Of a DNA stretch of 64,000 nucleotides, positions 11,801-22,694 are shown one piece after another (positions within the stretch are counted from its first letter, which is position 1; every line of letters begins with the position of its first letter). The DNA comes from Oscarella lobularis (lineage: Eukaryota; Porifera; Homoscleromorpha; Homosclerophorida; Oscarellidae), in assembly GCF_947507565.1 (NCBI RefSeq), contig NC_089180.1, positions 1,426,001 to 1,490,000 of the forward strand. Reading direction: 5' to 3'. The translations under genes were made by a program, and so were the position numbers. The notes under the pieces are model-generated. The model was not told where the DNA came from. It saw nothing but the letters and a program-made list of their open reading frames with translations, and did not search any database.

Positions 11801-13300
11801 GGCGTTGTTCGTACTCCGCCTCCAGGCGGTATTTATTTTCCGTAAGGCATTGTTCATACTCCTCCGACAGGCGGTATATATATATTTCGTCAGGGTATGT
11901 TTGTACGCTTCCGGAAGCGGTATATATATTTCGTCAGGCGGTGTTCGTACTCCTCCGGCAGGCGAAATACATATTCCGTCAGGCGGTCTTCGTACTTCGC
12001 TGGCAGGCGGTATATATATTCCGTCAGGCATTCTTCGTACTCCGCCGGCAAGCGGTATATATATTCCGTCATGCAGTGTTCTTACTCCGCCGGTAGGCGG
12101 TATATATATTCCGTCAGGCGTTGTACGCACTCCGCCTGCAGGCGGTATATATATATTCCGTCAGGCGTTGTTCGTACTCCGCGTGCAGGAGGTATATACA
12201 GTCGTTGTTCATACTCCTCCGTCAGGCGTTGTTCCTACTCCAGGCGGTAAATATTTTCCGTCAGGCGTTGTTCGTACTCCAGGCGGTAAATATTTTCCGT
12301 CAGGCGTTGTTCGTACTCCAGGCGGTATATATATTCCGACAGGCGTTGTTCGTACTCCAGGCGGTACATATATTCCGTCAGGCATTGTTCGTACTCCGCC
12401 GGTAGGCGGTATACTGCGTCAGGCCGTTGTACGTACTCCGCCGGTAGGCGGTATATATATTTCGTCAGGCGTTGTACGTACTCTTCCGGTAGGCGTTTTA
12501 TATATTCCGTCAGGCACTGTTTGTACTCCGCCGGTAGGTGGTATATATATTCCGTCAGGTATTGTTCGTACTCCGCCGGTAGGCGGTATATATATTCCGT
12601 CAGGCAGTGTTCGTACTCCGCCGGTAGGCGGTATATATATATTTCGTCAGGCAGTGTTCGTACTCCGCCGGTAGGCGGTATATATATATTTCGTCAGGCA
12701 GTGTTCGTACTCCGCCGGTAGGCGGTATATATATTCCGTCAGGGGGCGTTCGTACTCCTCCGGTAGGCGGTATATATATTTCGTCAGGCAGTGTTCGTAC
12801 ACCGCCGGAAGGCCGTGTATAAATTCCGTCAGGCGTTGTTCGTACTCCGCCGGCAAGCGGTATATATTCCGTCAGGTATTGTTCGTACTCCGCCGGTAGG
12901 CGGTATATATATTTCGTCAGGCGTCGTACGTACTCTTCCGGTAGGCGGTATACAGTATATATTCCGTCAGGGGGCGTTCGTACTACTCCGGCAGGCGGAA
13001 TATATATTCCGTCAGGCGTTGTTCGTACTCCTCCGGCAGGCGGTATATATATTCCGTAAGGCATTGTTCGTACTGTGCCTGCAGGCGGTATATATATTCC
13101 GTCAGGCGGCGTTCGTACTACTCCGGCTGGCGGTATATATATTCCGTCAGGCGTTGTTCGTACTCTTCCGGCAGGCGGTATATATATTTCGTCAGGCAGT
13201 GGTCGTACTCCGCCGGTAGGCGGTATATATATTCCGTCAGGCGTTGTACGTACTCCTCCGGTAGGCGGTATATATATTCCGTCAGGGGGCGTTCGTACTC
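8836..13300. repeat. 45-bp minisatellite array, about 100 units
   Basis: About 4.46 kb is built from an approximately 45-bp unit: ggcggtatatatattccgtc, then aggcgttgttcgtactc, then cgccggca, with many variants. Because 45 is divisible by 3, long frames stay open on both strands (plus-strand peptide unit GGIYIPSGVVRTPPA; minus-strand GIYIPPAGGVRTTPD), up to about 450 codons. I regard these frames as by-products of the period. Higher-order structure is visible: a marker 'gtcaggctgcggca' recurs at about 8848, 9897 and 11498, and a 'ccgtaaggcattgttcgtac' variant recurs near 9640, 10230, 11090, 11310 and 13050. Shortened units occur (for example near 9800, 10670 and 12240-12370). The array alternates TATATATA with GC-rich palindrome-like segments. 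Confidence 0.93.
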
Positions 13301-13399
13301 TCTCTACCCTTGCTGGCCGCAGAGCCGACGCGCCAAACTTAAGAGCGCTCTGCTTTAGCTGAGCTTGATTGGCAAACGACGCCAAATCGGAATCAGCGC

Positions 13400-13506
13400 C
13401 GCCCTTTCGGTACATTGTCAAAGACAAGGACGCCCTCCTGCCGGAACTCGGCCTAACCTCAGTCGACGTAGCATTAGTACAAAGCTCAATTGTCGACTAC
13501 TACTAA
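13400..13506 (+). other. exon-like tail, unassigned
   Basis: Immediately after the minisatellite one plus-strand frame reads IVKDKDALLPELGLTSVDVA then LVQSSIVDYY and stops. It looks like a natural C-terminus but matches no family I can name. Confidence 0.25.
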
Positions 13507-13590
13507 AAAACCGATGACCTAGTGAACTATTGTGCAGAAATGTCGGACTCCGTTTCCCATCCTTACCCCACTGGTGACAACATTCCGATA

Positions 13591-14470
13591 TCAACGGACG
13601 AGCCAGCAGTGCGTGAATGAGGAAACGGCCGCAGCGCGGCCAGGTGAACTGCCCACCTTACTACCCTCAACACTACCACCAGCCAATTTCAATTCCCTAC
13701 TCGCAGCAGGCGTCACCGCGGCGGCAACAGTAGTCAAAGACGAACTCGTGGACTTGTCCGGCGACGGAGGCTTCAACTGGTGCGGCTCGCCTCGCTGCCG
13801 ACAGTCTTTGACGATCGTCGCGCAATAGTTGCAGACGCGCAAGTCCTTCACTCCGTACGCCCACTGAAGGGGCACCGTCTCCCAGCAACAACGCGAGTAG
13901 AATATCTGACCGCAGACGCGGCAGCGATGGCGACGACGAAACGTCGTGAAAAGGCCGCCGCAGTCGTAGCACGACTTGCAGCTCTCGTCGTTCATCCAGT
14001 ATTGACGAAGATCCTCCTCTTTTGAACCCTTGATAAAGAAAAAATAATTAATTTAATTTAATTTCTAAATTATTTTCTAAATTATTTTTTAGGTTTGAAG
14101 TGCCCTACTTTCTACCTGGGTGTCGATTATTTTCCCGATTCGACTCAGAACTGTCTGCAGAGTTCGCTTTGGCGGAATCGTTCGCAACGATTCCGATTTC
14201 TTTCGTTTAGTCGCCGATATTCCCTTTGTCGCTCTAGCTAAGAAGAATTTTGATCCTGATTTAGACTTTCGTTCCTCTTTGGACTTCGTTGGCGCGAGTC
14301 GCGGCGGAGGAGTGGACGATCGAAATCTTTCCACTTCTGGCTCTTTTTCCTCGTCCCAAGCGTCTTTTGCAAAAGAACTTGCGAAAGAATCCGCCCGTTC
14401 GCGTTCGCGGTTCGGGCGTTAGTGGCCCAAATGACGTCAGACTCCGTCGGCGAGATTCGTCCATTTTTCG
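13591..14470 (-). pseudogene. N-terminal fragment of PIKfyve (FAB1) with FYVE zinc finger
   Basis: PIKfyve makes PI(3,5)P2 on endosomes and is recruited by its FYVE finger. Reading on the minus strand, about 14470-14260 gives a start-like MDESRRRSLTSFGPLTPE, matching the conserved PIKfyve N-terminus ('F.PLTP'). About 14150-14100 gives LQTVLSRIGKIIDTQVE. About 14025-13680 gives DLRQYWMNDESCKSCYDC followed by a full FYVE finger with FRRRHRCRVCGQIF (the R(R/K)HHCR lipid-binding patch reads RRRHRCR), SRCC and NYC. The order and the link 'D-L-x-Q-Y-W-M-x-D' are specific to PIKfyve. The first two blocks lie in different frames, and nothing of the DEP, chaperonin or kinase regions follows. A dynein fragment abuts upstream. 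Identity is strong; the locus is truncated. Confidence 0.78.
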
Positions 14471-14534
14471 TTTCCCCAGACGCGCGCTAAAAGATCGGAC
14501 GGAACCCCTGACGTCATACTGAACGTCATACTGA

Positions 14535-15420
14535 ACGTCATGGGTATGAGTGGCGTTGTTTTCACTAACCCGAACCACTTCATATCTCTAAACGCCAGCT
14601 CGGTGAGAGATAGGTACGAGCTGTTCTTGTCCACTGCCAGACGGATATTCTTCTTTATGGCATTGAGATCGTTAACGGTCGAATCGACGCCACTGAACGC
14701 GTCCCAAGCGCGCATCTCCTTGTCAAGAGCGCGAATGTCCTTGACGAATTTCTTCAAATCGATGTCCATCGTTTCGACCTTGACCTGTCGCCACAGCGTC
14801 GTCTTCCACTCCTCGATCGAACTGTGAACCAATTTGACGACGTCCCACAGTTGCTTCAGTTGACCGACTTCGCGTCGACGGCACGCTTTCAGTTGCCGAT
14901 AGTCGGGCGTGTTTACCTCGAACAGCGAAGCCGATTCGTGTAGGGCGCCCATTTCGCGTTCGAGCGCGGCGACTTCGACGTGCAGCCGATCGAGACGCGC
15001 GTACGCGTTCGACGAATGTACGCAAGCGGCGCGGTTCGTCGAAAGAGCTCTCGGAACTCGTGCTGCTTCACGTCGAACGAAGAGCACTTCTTTCGAATGA
15101 TCGCCACTTCGTTCGCTTGGAGTGGCGCGACGACTGGCTTCGCTGTCGCCGCCACTTTTTTCAGGTTCGTCCATCGATCGGTCACAGCTCTTCGAGGAGC
15201 GTGTGCACCTGGACGGACATCTCCTGTTCGTACGTCTTCAGAAGATCGATCGTTTGCTTGAGCGGTTCGAACATGTTGTCCGTGTTCGGTGTGCGATCTT
15301 TGACGGCCATCAAATGCCCGATAACGGCAACGAGACCGTCCTAGTCGCCGTCTTCGACCTCTTTGGCCAATCCCGCATCGACTCGCATGATGAAAGCAGC
15401 CAGGTCGTCGAGACTATAAA
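14535..15420 (-). pseudogene. axonemal dynein heavy chain fragment (DNAH9/11/17 outer-arm type), linker region
   Basis: Minus-strand reading gives DNMFEPLKQTIDLLKTYEQE, NLKKVAATAKPVVAPLQANE, FDVKQHEFRELFRR, LHESASLFEVNTPDYRQLKA and KKFVKDIRALDKEMRAWDAF, in the order found in the pre-motor tail/linker of outer-arm beta/gamma heavy chains. This protein drives ciliary beating. An in-frame TAG (plus-strand 15341-15343) falls where family members have 'DYDGL', and a frameshift follows 'LLEEL'. Homology ends abruptly after WDAFSGVDSTV. Only about 280 of roughly 4,400 residues are present. The stop plus shift plus truncation make it a pseudogene piece lying head-to-tail against the PIKfyve piece. 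Confidence 0.78.
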
Positions 15421-15429
15421 AAATTAAAA

Positions 15430-16480
15430 ATTAACAAAGGCATTCAAATTAAATTATACAGATAAGGATCTTACCTGCTTGTGACGTGTCGAGCAAGGTG
15501 GTTCTTAAAAAAATTGCTAAGCTCAGTGCATGATTCCACCCACAATAATGACCCCCTTACTTGAACGAATGGTGGCAAAGCTCTTCTAGCTTACCTACCC
15601 TTTCTCCTCCCATGATCACCTCGAAACTCTTTTTCCCAACAACACAACATAACAGTCTAAATCGGGGCAAAAACCCACCTTAATGACGACAAAAACACGC
15701 CTAAAGACACACGAAACCCAAAATAGGACTGAAAGGCGTCGAAAAACACAGCGATCGCCGGTACGAAAAATTCCCGTGCGCAACGGAGCCTCAGAACATG
15801 CTCAGAACTCGATCGCGCAACGATAAGAAGCCCGTCTAGACGCAACAGGACCCATTCGAACGACAGCGAACGCTCGCCAAGGGCGCGCATCGAAATCCCT
15901 CGCACGCGTACAGGGGCCCCAGAACCGCTCGCGCAACAATCGTCATCCTCTCTTACCCGTGTAGAAAGGTCATTCGACCTTCGATGTCGCGGCGTTCCTC
16001 CGTTATCCCGTCAAACGACGAACGAAAATACCTGTGCAACCCGGATGCACCAAAACCAAGACATACATGTATGACCTCCTGCGCTGAAATGCTCTCCTCC
16101 CGCTCATTCCAACAAACACACAGGCGAAACCATAGCCCAAAACCGCGAAAACGTCAGTTTCTATAGAGGCACATGGCATGAATGAACGGTTCGCTAGATC
16201 TCCTAGCCACTATACCTATGTTAATTTCCCCACATGACCCCCACGAAACGAATCACCACACGGTTAACCCGTAAGTTGAATTGTCCCAAAGTACGTTTTG
16301 GCTTAGCCTGTGACCAGGCCTTCTCCCTGATCCCGTATAAGAGGACCCCAATCAGGAAACCGCCTGAACTTAACAATTGATCAACTCTCTTTTACACGTG
16401 ATTTGGTCAGGTGGTACACGTAATAAGTCAAAGAACACGCTCCACCTGCTACTTTATCAAATTCTATCAAACTCTATCAA
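15430..16480. other. no gene recognised
   Basis: Short frames on both strands (for example 15657-15905 minus, 15984-16166 plus) are not supported by splice sites or familiar motifs. I see no repeat except a short 'ctatcaaa' run near 16460-16490. Confidence 0.45.
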
Positions 16481-16486
16481 ACTCTA

Positions 16487-17055
16487 TCAAATAATAGAAA
16501 AAAATACGAAGGACAAATTTGCGTTCAGTGTGTTTATCACTGTCTCAATGTGAGGACTTGAGACAACTTCAATGAGAACGATAGGCTTGTCCTTATCCCA
16601 GTAGACAACAACATCAGGCTTTATATTCGAACGTGTGAAGACGTTGATGGGAAGCTCGTAACGCCTCACTTTACTATCTTTCTTGATGTTGTAATTCTCT
16701 ATTATCAAGGCTTCATCCTGACTTAGCACTTTGTTGATCCACGCCTCCACCATGTCGTAATCCTCTTGTGATTGCCTTGAAGAGAGGATGGACTAATTTC
16801 GAGAAAGTCAGTCAAGTTGTACGCGTTTCCTTCGCCCAATGTAGAAAGAAGATTTTCATCCTTTTTTCCTTCGACTTTACTCGCGTCAAAAAATTCAATT
16901 GGAAAAGGAGTCGTCATTGGGACTTTTCCTCCCGACCGTCTTGCTGCGAATGATGTTGACAGTAACGCATTGGGCTTCGCACAGTGCGTCTTGCGCGGCG
17001 TTTGTAGTATCTCTTCTGCATACACAAACGTTATAGTTAAGGTTAGGACTAGCGC
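16487..17055 (-). pseudogene. Crinkler-like PD-(D/E)XK nuclease remnant
   Basis: The minus-strand frame ending near 16487 has the restriction-endonuclease-like core KPDVVVYWDKDKPIVLIEVV (D47, E62 counted from the Met at 16753). An upstream frame (17025-16723) supplies MTTPFPIEFFDASK..NLTDFLEISPSSL, but joining the two requires a frame change near 16750. The expected downstream kinase-like domain is absent. The core resembles the nuclease half of the intact gene at 2.4 kb, although it has E-x-V rather than E-x-Q. I read it as a second, broken member of the same effector-like family; a stand-alone mobile nuclease relic is the alternative. Confidence 0.45.
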
Positions 17056-17115
17056 TAGTATTTTAGGATGAGGTCGTTTATACGATTTTACATTCCGGTG
17101 CGGGGGCGCGGTAAA

Positions 17116-17187
17116 GGGACCGACGGGGTGATAAAACCCATATCATCCCGTTGTCAAGTGACAACGGGGGTGATATGGGAAAGGTCC
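17116..17187. repeat. near-perfect hairpin (about 20-bp arms)
   Basis: The left arm at 17137-17156 (CCCATATCATCCCGTTGTCA) pairs with 17159-17179 with one mismatch/insertion and only a 2-base loop. Outer GGGACC...GGTCCC segments extend the symmetry to about 17116-17187. It may be a tiny MITE or a cruciform-forming palindrome. Confidence 0.8.
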
Positions 17188-17189
17188 CG

Positions 17190-18230
17190 GCTCTCATCTC
17201 ACCCGCTGTCATTGAGAAAGGTCCCGTGTAGTTTGAAAATTAGATCATCGAATTCGCAGTTGGCACCCGCGCGAACAGCCTCTATCAACGCGTCCTAAGT
17301 GTTGCGCCTTAAAAAAAGAAAAAAAAAGAAAAGAAAAGAAAAAAACGTGGAAAGAACTAGATTTGAACCGGCGCAGCATATTAGCATACCCAGCACTCAA
17401 ATCCGAAGTCTTACGAAATATCCGGGACATCGGCAGTTCGTTTCGTCGATTTGCCATGCTCGATCTCCTTCTGATCGTACAGTGTAGTCCGGGGCGCTTC
17501 TGTTGCTTTTATCATGGTCTGGTACGTTGAATGCGTCGAATTGGGGTCGCACGAGCCTCGCACGACTTCCTATCGCCGTCGTTTTTAGGTTCATCGACTC
17601 CCGAATGCTTTCAGCGCTCTTCAAACGACGAATCAGAGTAGAAGGAACGGGATTCTTTCACATACGACGCATCGAAATCGATGTGGATCGCGAAATGACA
17701 CTCGTTAGTCGTCTTAGCCTCGCCAAAAAAGAAAGGAAATCATTTTTCTTTTCGATTAGGCAATCGAACACTTTGCTCTCAACACGCCTTTTCGAAATCC
17801 CAATGCAGCGTAAGCGTGCACGCCAAAACACCTCAAATCGATCTCATTTTGAATTTGAACTAGGCGATATTTGACGGTGAAATCAACGTCAAAACGACAA
17901 GACGAAGAGGAGGAGAGGAAAGCGGCAGTGAAAATGACAGAAGAGCGCTCACGGACGGAGGTTTGGGATTCTTTGCACGACTAAAACGCTATCTCTTTGT
18001 CGCTCTATGGAATGTTAGAATATCATCTTGGGTTAATTAATTAATTATTTTTTATAATTAAGGTTGTTGATTTTGTGGCGTGTGATGCTTTGGTGGATGT
18101 CGAAAATGACGCGTGGCCATGTGGCCATGCGCATACAGTATCCTTATTGAGAGAATTTATACTGAAATTGCCTGACGTAAATAGTTGCGTCAATAAACGA
18201 GCGAAATTCGATCGCGTTTCTTTCCTATGT
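17190..18230. other. no gene recognised
   Basis: It contains an A-rich tract (17310-17345) and a 123-codon plus-strand frame (17503-17874) with no recognisable motif. A tRNA-like B-box word (GGTTCAAATC, minus strand near 17360) lacks the rest of a tRNA. Confidence 0.4.
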
Positions 18231-18233
18231 AGG

Positions 18234-20032
18234 AAATTAGCGTTGCGATGGAACAGTGCAAGATGAAATTATCGTCGCAAAGCGGAAAACTTGCACCTCC
18301 TCTTGGTACATATAATCAATATAATAATTAAAGTATTTTTTGATGTTTTTCTCTAAAGTTACTCTTTTGTCGTCTGAACCGGAAGTGCAGTACGTTGCCC
18401 TGCGCAACATCAATTTGGTTGTTCAGAAGAGGCGAAATTGTTTTTTCTTGCAACATTGTTTCTATTTGCGATTTAGACCCAAGGTTCTTCAGAACGAGAT
18501 GAAGGTTTTCTTTGTCAAGTACAACAATCCAATCTACGTCAAATTAGAGAAGTTGGACATCATGATACGACTCACTACGGTGTCAAACATTGCCCAAGTC
18601 CTAGCTGAATTGAAAGAGTAAGAAATACATAATTAATAATCGATTAATTATTACGATTTTTATCTAGATGTACTACGGAAGTGGATGTCCATTTCGTGAG
18701 GAAGTCAGTCAGAGCTATTGGCGTTGTGCTATCAAAGTCGAAGTAAAAATCATATTTTGGTCACGTGATATCTATTAATTTATTTATTAGCAAACGGCTG
18801 AACGTTGCGTTTCCACGCTCGTCGAATTGATTCAGACGAAAGTCAATTACGTTGTCCAAGAAGCCATCGTTGTTATCAAAGTGAGTAATGACGTCATTAT
18901 TTTAATTACTTATTTAATTATGGTTGTTGTGACAGGACATCTTTCGTAAATATCCCAATAAGTACGAGAATATCATAGCAACGCTGTGTGAGAATCTCGA
19001 CTCACTCGACGAACCAGAAGCAAAGTGAGTACAAAGTCTCCATCATTGACTTAAATTGATATAAATGAGTTCTCTAGGGCTTCTATGATCTGGATTGTGG
19101 GAGAATACGCGGAGAGAATTGATAACGCTAATGAGCTACTCAAGTCCTTTCTTGACGGTTTCCAAGACGAAAGCACCATGGTGGGCGTGGTCTGATATTG
19201 ATTATATAATCTAGCTTCATTTATTTAGGTTCAACTTCAACTTCTCACTGCCATTGTGAAGCTCTTTCTCAAGCGTCCTTCTGAGACTCAGGAACTCGTT
19301 CAGCAACAGGTACGTGGCACACGTGACTTAAAACTATATATTTATTTATTTTTTAGGAGAGTGATAATCCTGATTTGCGTGATCGTGGATACATTTATTA
19401 TGCGATTGCTATCAACAGATCCTGCTGCTGCTGCTAAGGTCCCGTTTGTTCACATAGGCTTTAGATTAATAATTAATTAATTTTGTAGGAGGTTGCTTTG
19501 GCTGAGAAGCCTTTGATATCGGAAGAGACGGATCGTCTTGAACCGACTCTTTTGGACGGTAGAAAAGAGGTCACGTGACGTCTTTGATATATAGAATATT
19601 TTTTCTAGAATTGATTTGCCACATTTCTACGTTGGCTTCCGTCTACCACAAGCCTCCGAGTGCATTCGTCGAAGGACGAACGCCAGGGAAACGAGTCACG
19701 TTGCCACAGAGAGCAGAACCGTAAATGTATATTAATTAAAAAAAATTGATTTTAAATTAGAAATAATTTTGACTTAGATCACCGGCTGCGGGCGGCGTCA
19801 ACGTAAGCGCCTCAGGCAGCGGCCGCCGCTCCGGCCCCAGCTCCAGCTGCCGTTCAACCAACAGTTATTCAAGCGCCTCAAGATTCTCTAATAGGCGATC
19901 TTCTCTGCATGGATTTGGGGCCACCTCAGCCACAAACGATGCCCGCTGCTGCTCCCGCCTTCGCCCCCAGCGGCGGCGGCGGAGGCGGCGGAGGAATGGA
20001 TCTTCTTGGCGGAGGCCTAGATGAATTGGTAA
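18234..20032 (+). pseudogene. AP-1/AP-2 beta adaptin fragment (AP1B1/AP2B1-like)
   Basis: About ten short exons match beta adaptin, the large subunit of the AP-1/AP-2 clathrin adaptors. In order: [179 protein letters not shown]; and hinge SLIGDLLCMDLGPP with MDLLGGGLDEL. Introns are 40-60 bp with GT..AG ends. Two one-base shifts are visible: near 18715 (AIG then RCAIKVE in another frame) and near 19396 (GYIY then MRLLSTDPAAAAK). The first about 250 residues and the C-terminal ear are absent. Homology is very strong; this copy looks disabled. Confidence 0.85.
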
Positions 20033-20094
20033 GAGAAGTAGTAGGACGCGGCGTTTACGCAGTGCGTGTTCACGCGCGAGTAGCTAGTTATTAG

Positions 20095-20810
20095 TGAGCT
20101 GCAATTTTTGGCGCCAATTCGTCGCCTCTCTGGTAGCTACAGTAGTTGTTAGTCAGCTGCAATTTTGGCGCCAACGTCTCCTCTCATGAGATAGAGCCCT
20201 AGAGTGATAAATTTGGTTCTGTTGCGGACGCGTCAGACGGTAGAGTAGTGTACAGTTGAGTTGGATGCTAGGAACCCGTTTGATGCGCGAGCGTACACGT
20301 TTCTAGCGCGTTTCCCAGACGATTTCTAAAATTTATTTAATGTACTTTTTTTCTTTTTTTAGGGGGGGAGGTCTTTTAGGCGAGGGGATTCGGGAGAGTG
20401 TCAGATAAGTGCATTATATAATACTATATGTTATTTGGGCTTTGGTTGCTGTGTGTAGGGGTGGATCAAATACGGAGGGTCGATACTATTTAGGTGGTAT
20501 AGATTTATTTTTAGTTTTTGGAATTATTTCTAATTTTTTTACTTTAGGGGAAACCCAGCGGAGGAGTCGTCGATTCGCTGAAAACGTCGATCTTGTCCGG
20601 TCCTGAAAAATTTACGTAAAAAGGAGACTAACTGAACGCGCTTTTTGGACACTCGTACTGTATTCCTCAGGCTGCGTTTTTTGGTTAGTGTATCTTGCGA
20701 GTGTACGGCATGGGATTTTTGTAGAGTTTCTATTAGAGATTTTTGTTTAGCACAAAAGATATACGGGACGTCGATTGTTGTCAAGGCTACAACGTAACGG
20801 ATACCCTTTT
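20095..20810. other. non-coding stretch with a short direct repeat
   Basis: The 20-base word agctgcaattttggcgccaa occurs in near-identical form at about 20097 and 20154. Otherwise I see no coding signal before the CCDC39-like block. Confidence 0.4.
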
Positions 20811-20814
20811 GTAC

Positions 20815-21400
20815 GCGATGGCTGATTTTGTCGTCGACGAAGCGACCGTGCCCGTAGCGAACAAAGAAAACAAGCATCTACAGGCCGTACGTTCGTTCTT
20901 GAACGCGAAATTCGACTCCCTTCGTCCAGGTCCAACGAAAGCAGAAAGAAATCGCTTCGCTAGAGGCTCAAATCGAAGAGCACAATGAAAGAATTCAGTC
21001 TCTTTCCGATCATATGAAAAATATTCGACAGGAGCAGCAGCACAGCCAAGTGAAAGAGGGAAATCTTCCTTTTTTCAACGACGCTCGACACAGTTCGAGC
21101 TAGTTCCCTTTCAGGCTCTTCTCGACGCTCGAAAGAAGGAACTCGGTACCGAAGAACATTTTAAATTGCTCGGTAGGCGCCAGTTGTTCGCCTAGCTGTT
21201 TGTTTGGAGTCGTTTTTAGCTGAGAGAGAGACCGGTCGCCTTGGGATCGATATGCGGAAAATCGAGTCGGACATTCGCGAACTCAGGGAGCAGCTGAACG
21301 GTTACGAGAATAGCAAACTTCGACTCGGACAGAGGATCGAGGGTTTGAAGGGCCAAATGAAGTGGGACCAACAGGTAGAAGCCACACGAGCCTTTGAGAA
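20815..21400 (+). pseudogene. CCDC39 N-terminal fragment (ciliary molecular ruler)
   Basis: CCDC39 with CCDC40 sets the 96-nm repeat of motile axonemes. Plus-strand blocks match its N-terminus in order: VPVANKENKHLQAVRSFLNA (about 20848), EIASLEAQIEEHNERIQSLS with DHMKNIRQEQQ (about 20945-21045), QALLDARKKELGTEEHFKLL (about 21113-21175), and ERETGRLGIDMRKIESDIRE through GLKGQMKWDQQ (about 21225-21375). The signature 'ML/QMxWDQQ' end is typical. The blocks lie in different frames separated by stops and possible introns. The rest of the roughly 940-residue coiled coil is missing. Coiled-coil composition alone could mislead, but the block order makes CCDC39 likely. Confidence 0.7.
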
Positions 21401-21409
21401 AGAGAGAGA

Positions 21410-22440
21410 TCATTCATTGCCCAGACCTTGGACTAATGGATCGATAGACTGCTCTAAGAGTTTTTTCATGATCTCCAAGGCACATTTTATTCTTCCACAC
21501 ACGCACACTTGCAGCGATTTTATACATTCATGCAGTCTACAAAAAAAGCCTTGACTATGTAGCCAAACTCTTACATGTCCAATTTCCTGCGATTCTTCTG
21601 TCTTCGTACGACCTAGAAATTCCTATTTGGCCAAACTCTTCGATTCTTCTGTCTTCTTCATCCATCATTTTCCTTCGGCCCACGACCTAGAAATTCAATC
21701 GCTCCAACCTAAAAAAAAAGGATAGTTATCTGTCAAATAATCGTTGTACGTACCTTTTGATTTGCGTCCGTATTAGCGTTATCCAGGCTACACCGCGTGG
21801 AGGTTCGGACGCTTCGTAGCCCAGGCGAGTCTTCGCAAAGCGATGACCCCCTTCCAAAAAATTTCGGGCGAGTTGCGGGTCCTCGGCCAATCCATTCAGT
21901 ACCCACCTGGATGAGAATCGGCCCCTAATACCGAAACCCCGGTGCGCTGGTACCAAAGCCTTCGGTATGTCTTCCTGAGAAGAACCGGGCCGTGTGGAAT
22001 GGAGAGAGGCTGACTGCTGTTTGTAGGAGTCGACAATGAAGACAGTGCAATGGAGGAATCGAAGGCTCCTGGGCTGGATCATCGTCGGTCTAATCGCGTC
22101 GTTCGGGTGAGAAAAGTGCCGGCAACCAGACCATATAGTTGAACACCCCCTCCAAGCCGTATCCACTCAGCTTAACGCGGATCGTGCTTGTTGACGACAA
22201 TAAGACCTCGAACGATCCGTCTGCCCAGTGCGTAAACCGAGGCCGAAGCCCCCCATCGCCCCGCTTACGAGCTCCGGCACGGAATTAACCGTGGGCCACG
22301 CTGAGTTCCAACTATCCTTCCTTGCCTTCTGCCAAAGCCCCCGAGCCAGTCCTCTCAAGGATGAGACGCAGCGAACCGCGACGCACCCACCCTCATCCGC
22401 AACTGAAGGAAGATCGGTGTGCGCTTTGCTTTTGAATCGT
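21410..22440. other. no gene recognised; tandem direct repeat at 21.58-21.70 kb
   Basis: A roughly 70-base direct repeat carries cgattcttctgtcttc and cgacctagaaattc (about 21590-21625 and 21640-21700). Open minus-strand frames at 21726-22463 (146 and 98 codons) are GC-rich and match nothing I can name. Confidence 0.4.
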
Positions 22441-22451
22441 GTAGCTCCGCC

Positions 22452-22515
22452 CAGCGCGCTCATTGGTCCGCCGGGGTCACGTGGGGCTCACCTAGCGCTC
22501 TCATTGGTCCGAGAA
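22452..22515 (+). promoter_or_regulatory. duplicated CCAAT-type box with E-box, upstream of WDR33 start
   Basis: The segments GCGCTCATTGGTCCG (22456-22470) and GCGCTCTCATTGGTCCG (22495-22511) are near-identical direct repeats, each carrying an inverted CCAAT box (ATTGG). A CACGTG E-box lies between them (22478-22483). They sit about 200 bases before the WDR33 initiator ATG, a usual place for such boxes. Promoter activity is inferred. Confidence 0.5.
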
Positions 22516-22694
22516 ATTAAGGTGCCACTTTTGACGCGTTGCCCTGTCGGCAGCCAAGTCAGCAGTTTATTTTTGGAAAGGAAGTGATGTAATCATAGAT
22601 ACGTATATGATGACGTTACGCGTAGGCCTAGCGCACGCTGTCGAACACTGGCAGACGCGTTCGGTCGTCGTCCCTTGCTCGGAATGAGCGCCGA

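Noticed and set aside
8836-13300. CRISPR-like array
   Set aside because: There are no unique spacers: repeats are contiguous and spacer-free, and the genome is eukaryotic.
8563-13362. Long open frames (up to about 456 codons) on both strands of the minisatellite
   Set aside because: They follow automatically from a 45-bp (multiple of 3) unit lacking stops; all frames on both strands are open in turn, and no splice or domain evidence supports any one of them.
13400-13506. Minisatellite frame reading into a real C-terminus
   Set aside because: The IVKDKDALLPELG frame is not continuous with a supported upstream exon; kept only as an unassigned segment.
17340-17420. tRNA gene on the minus strand (B-box-like GGTTCAAATC)
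   Set aside because: The T-stem does not pair and no A box or acceptor stem is found.
21726-22463. GC-rich minus-strand ORFs as an rRNA-derived or real gene
   Set aside because: No rRNA core sequence is recognisable and no protein motif or splice pattern supports them.
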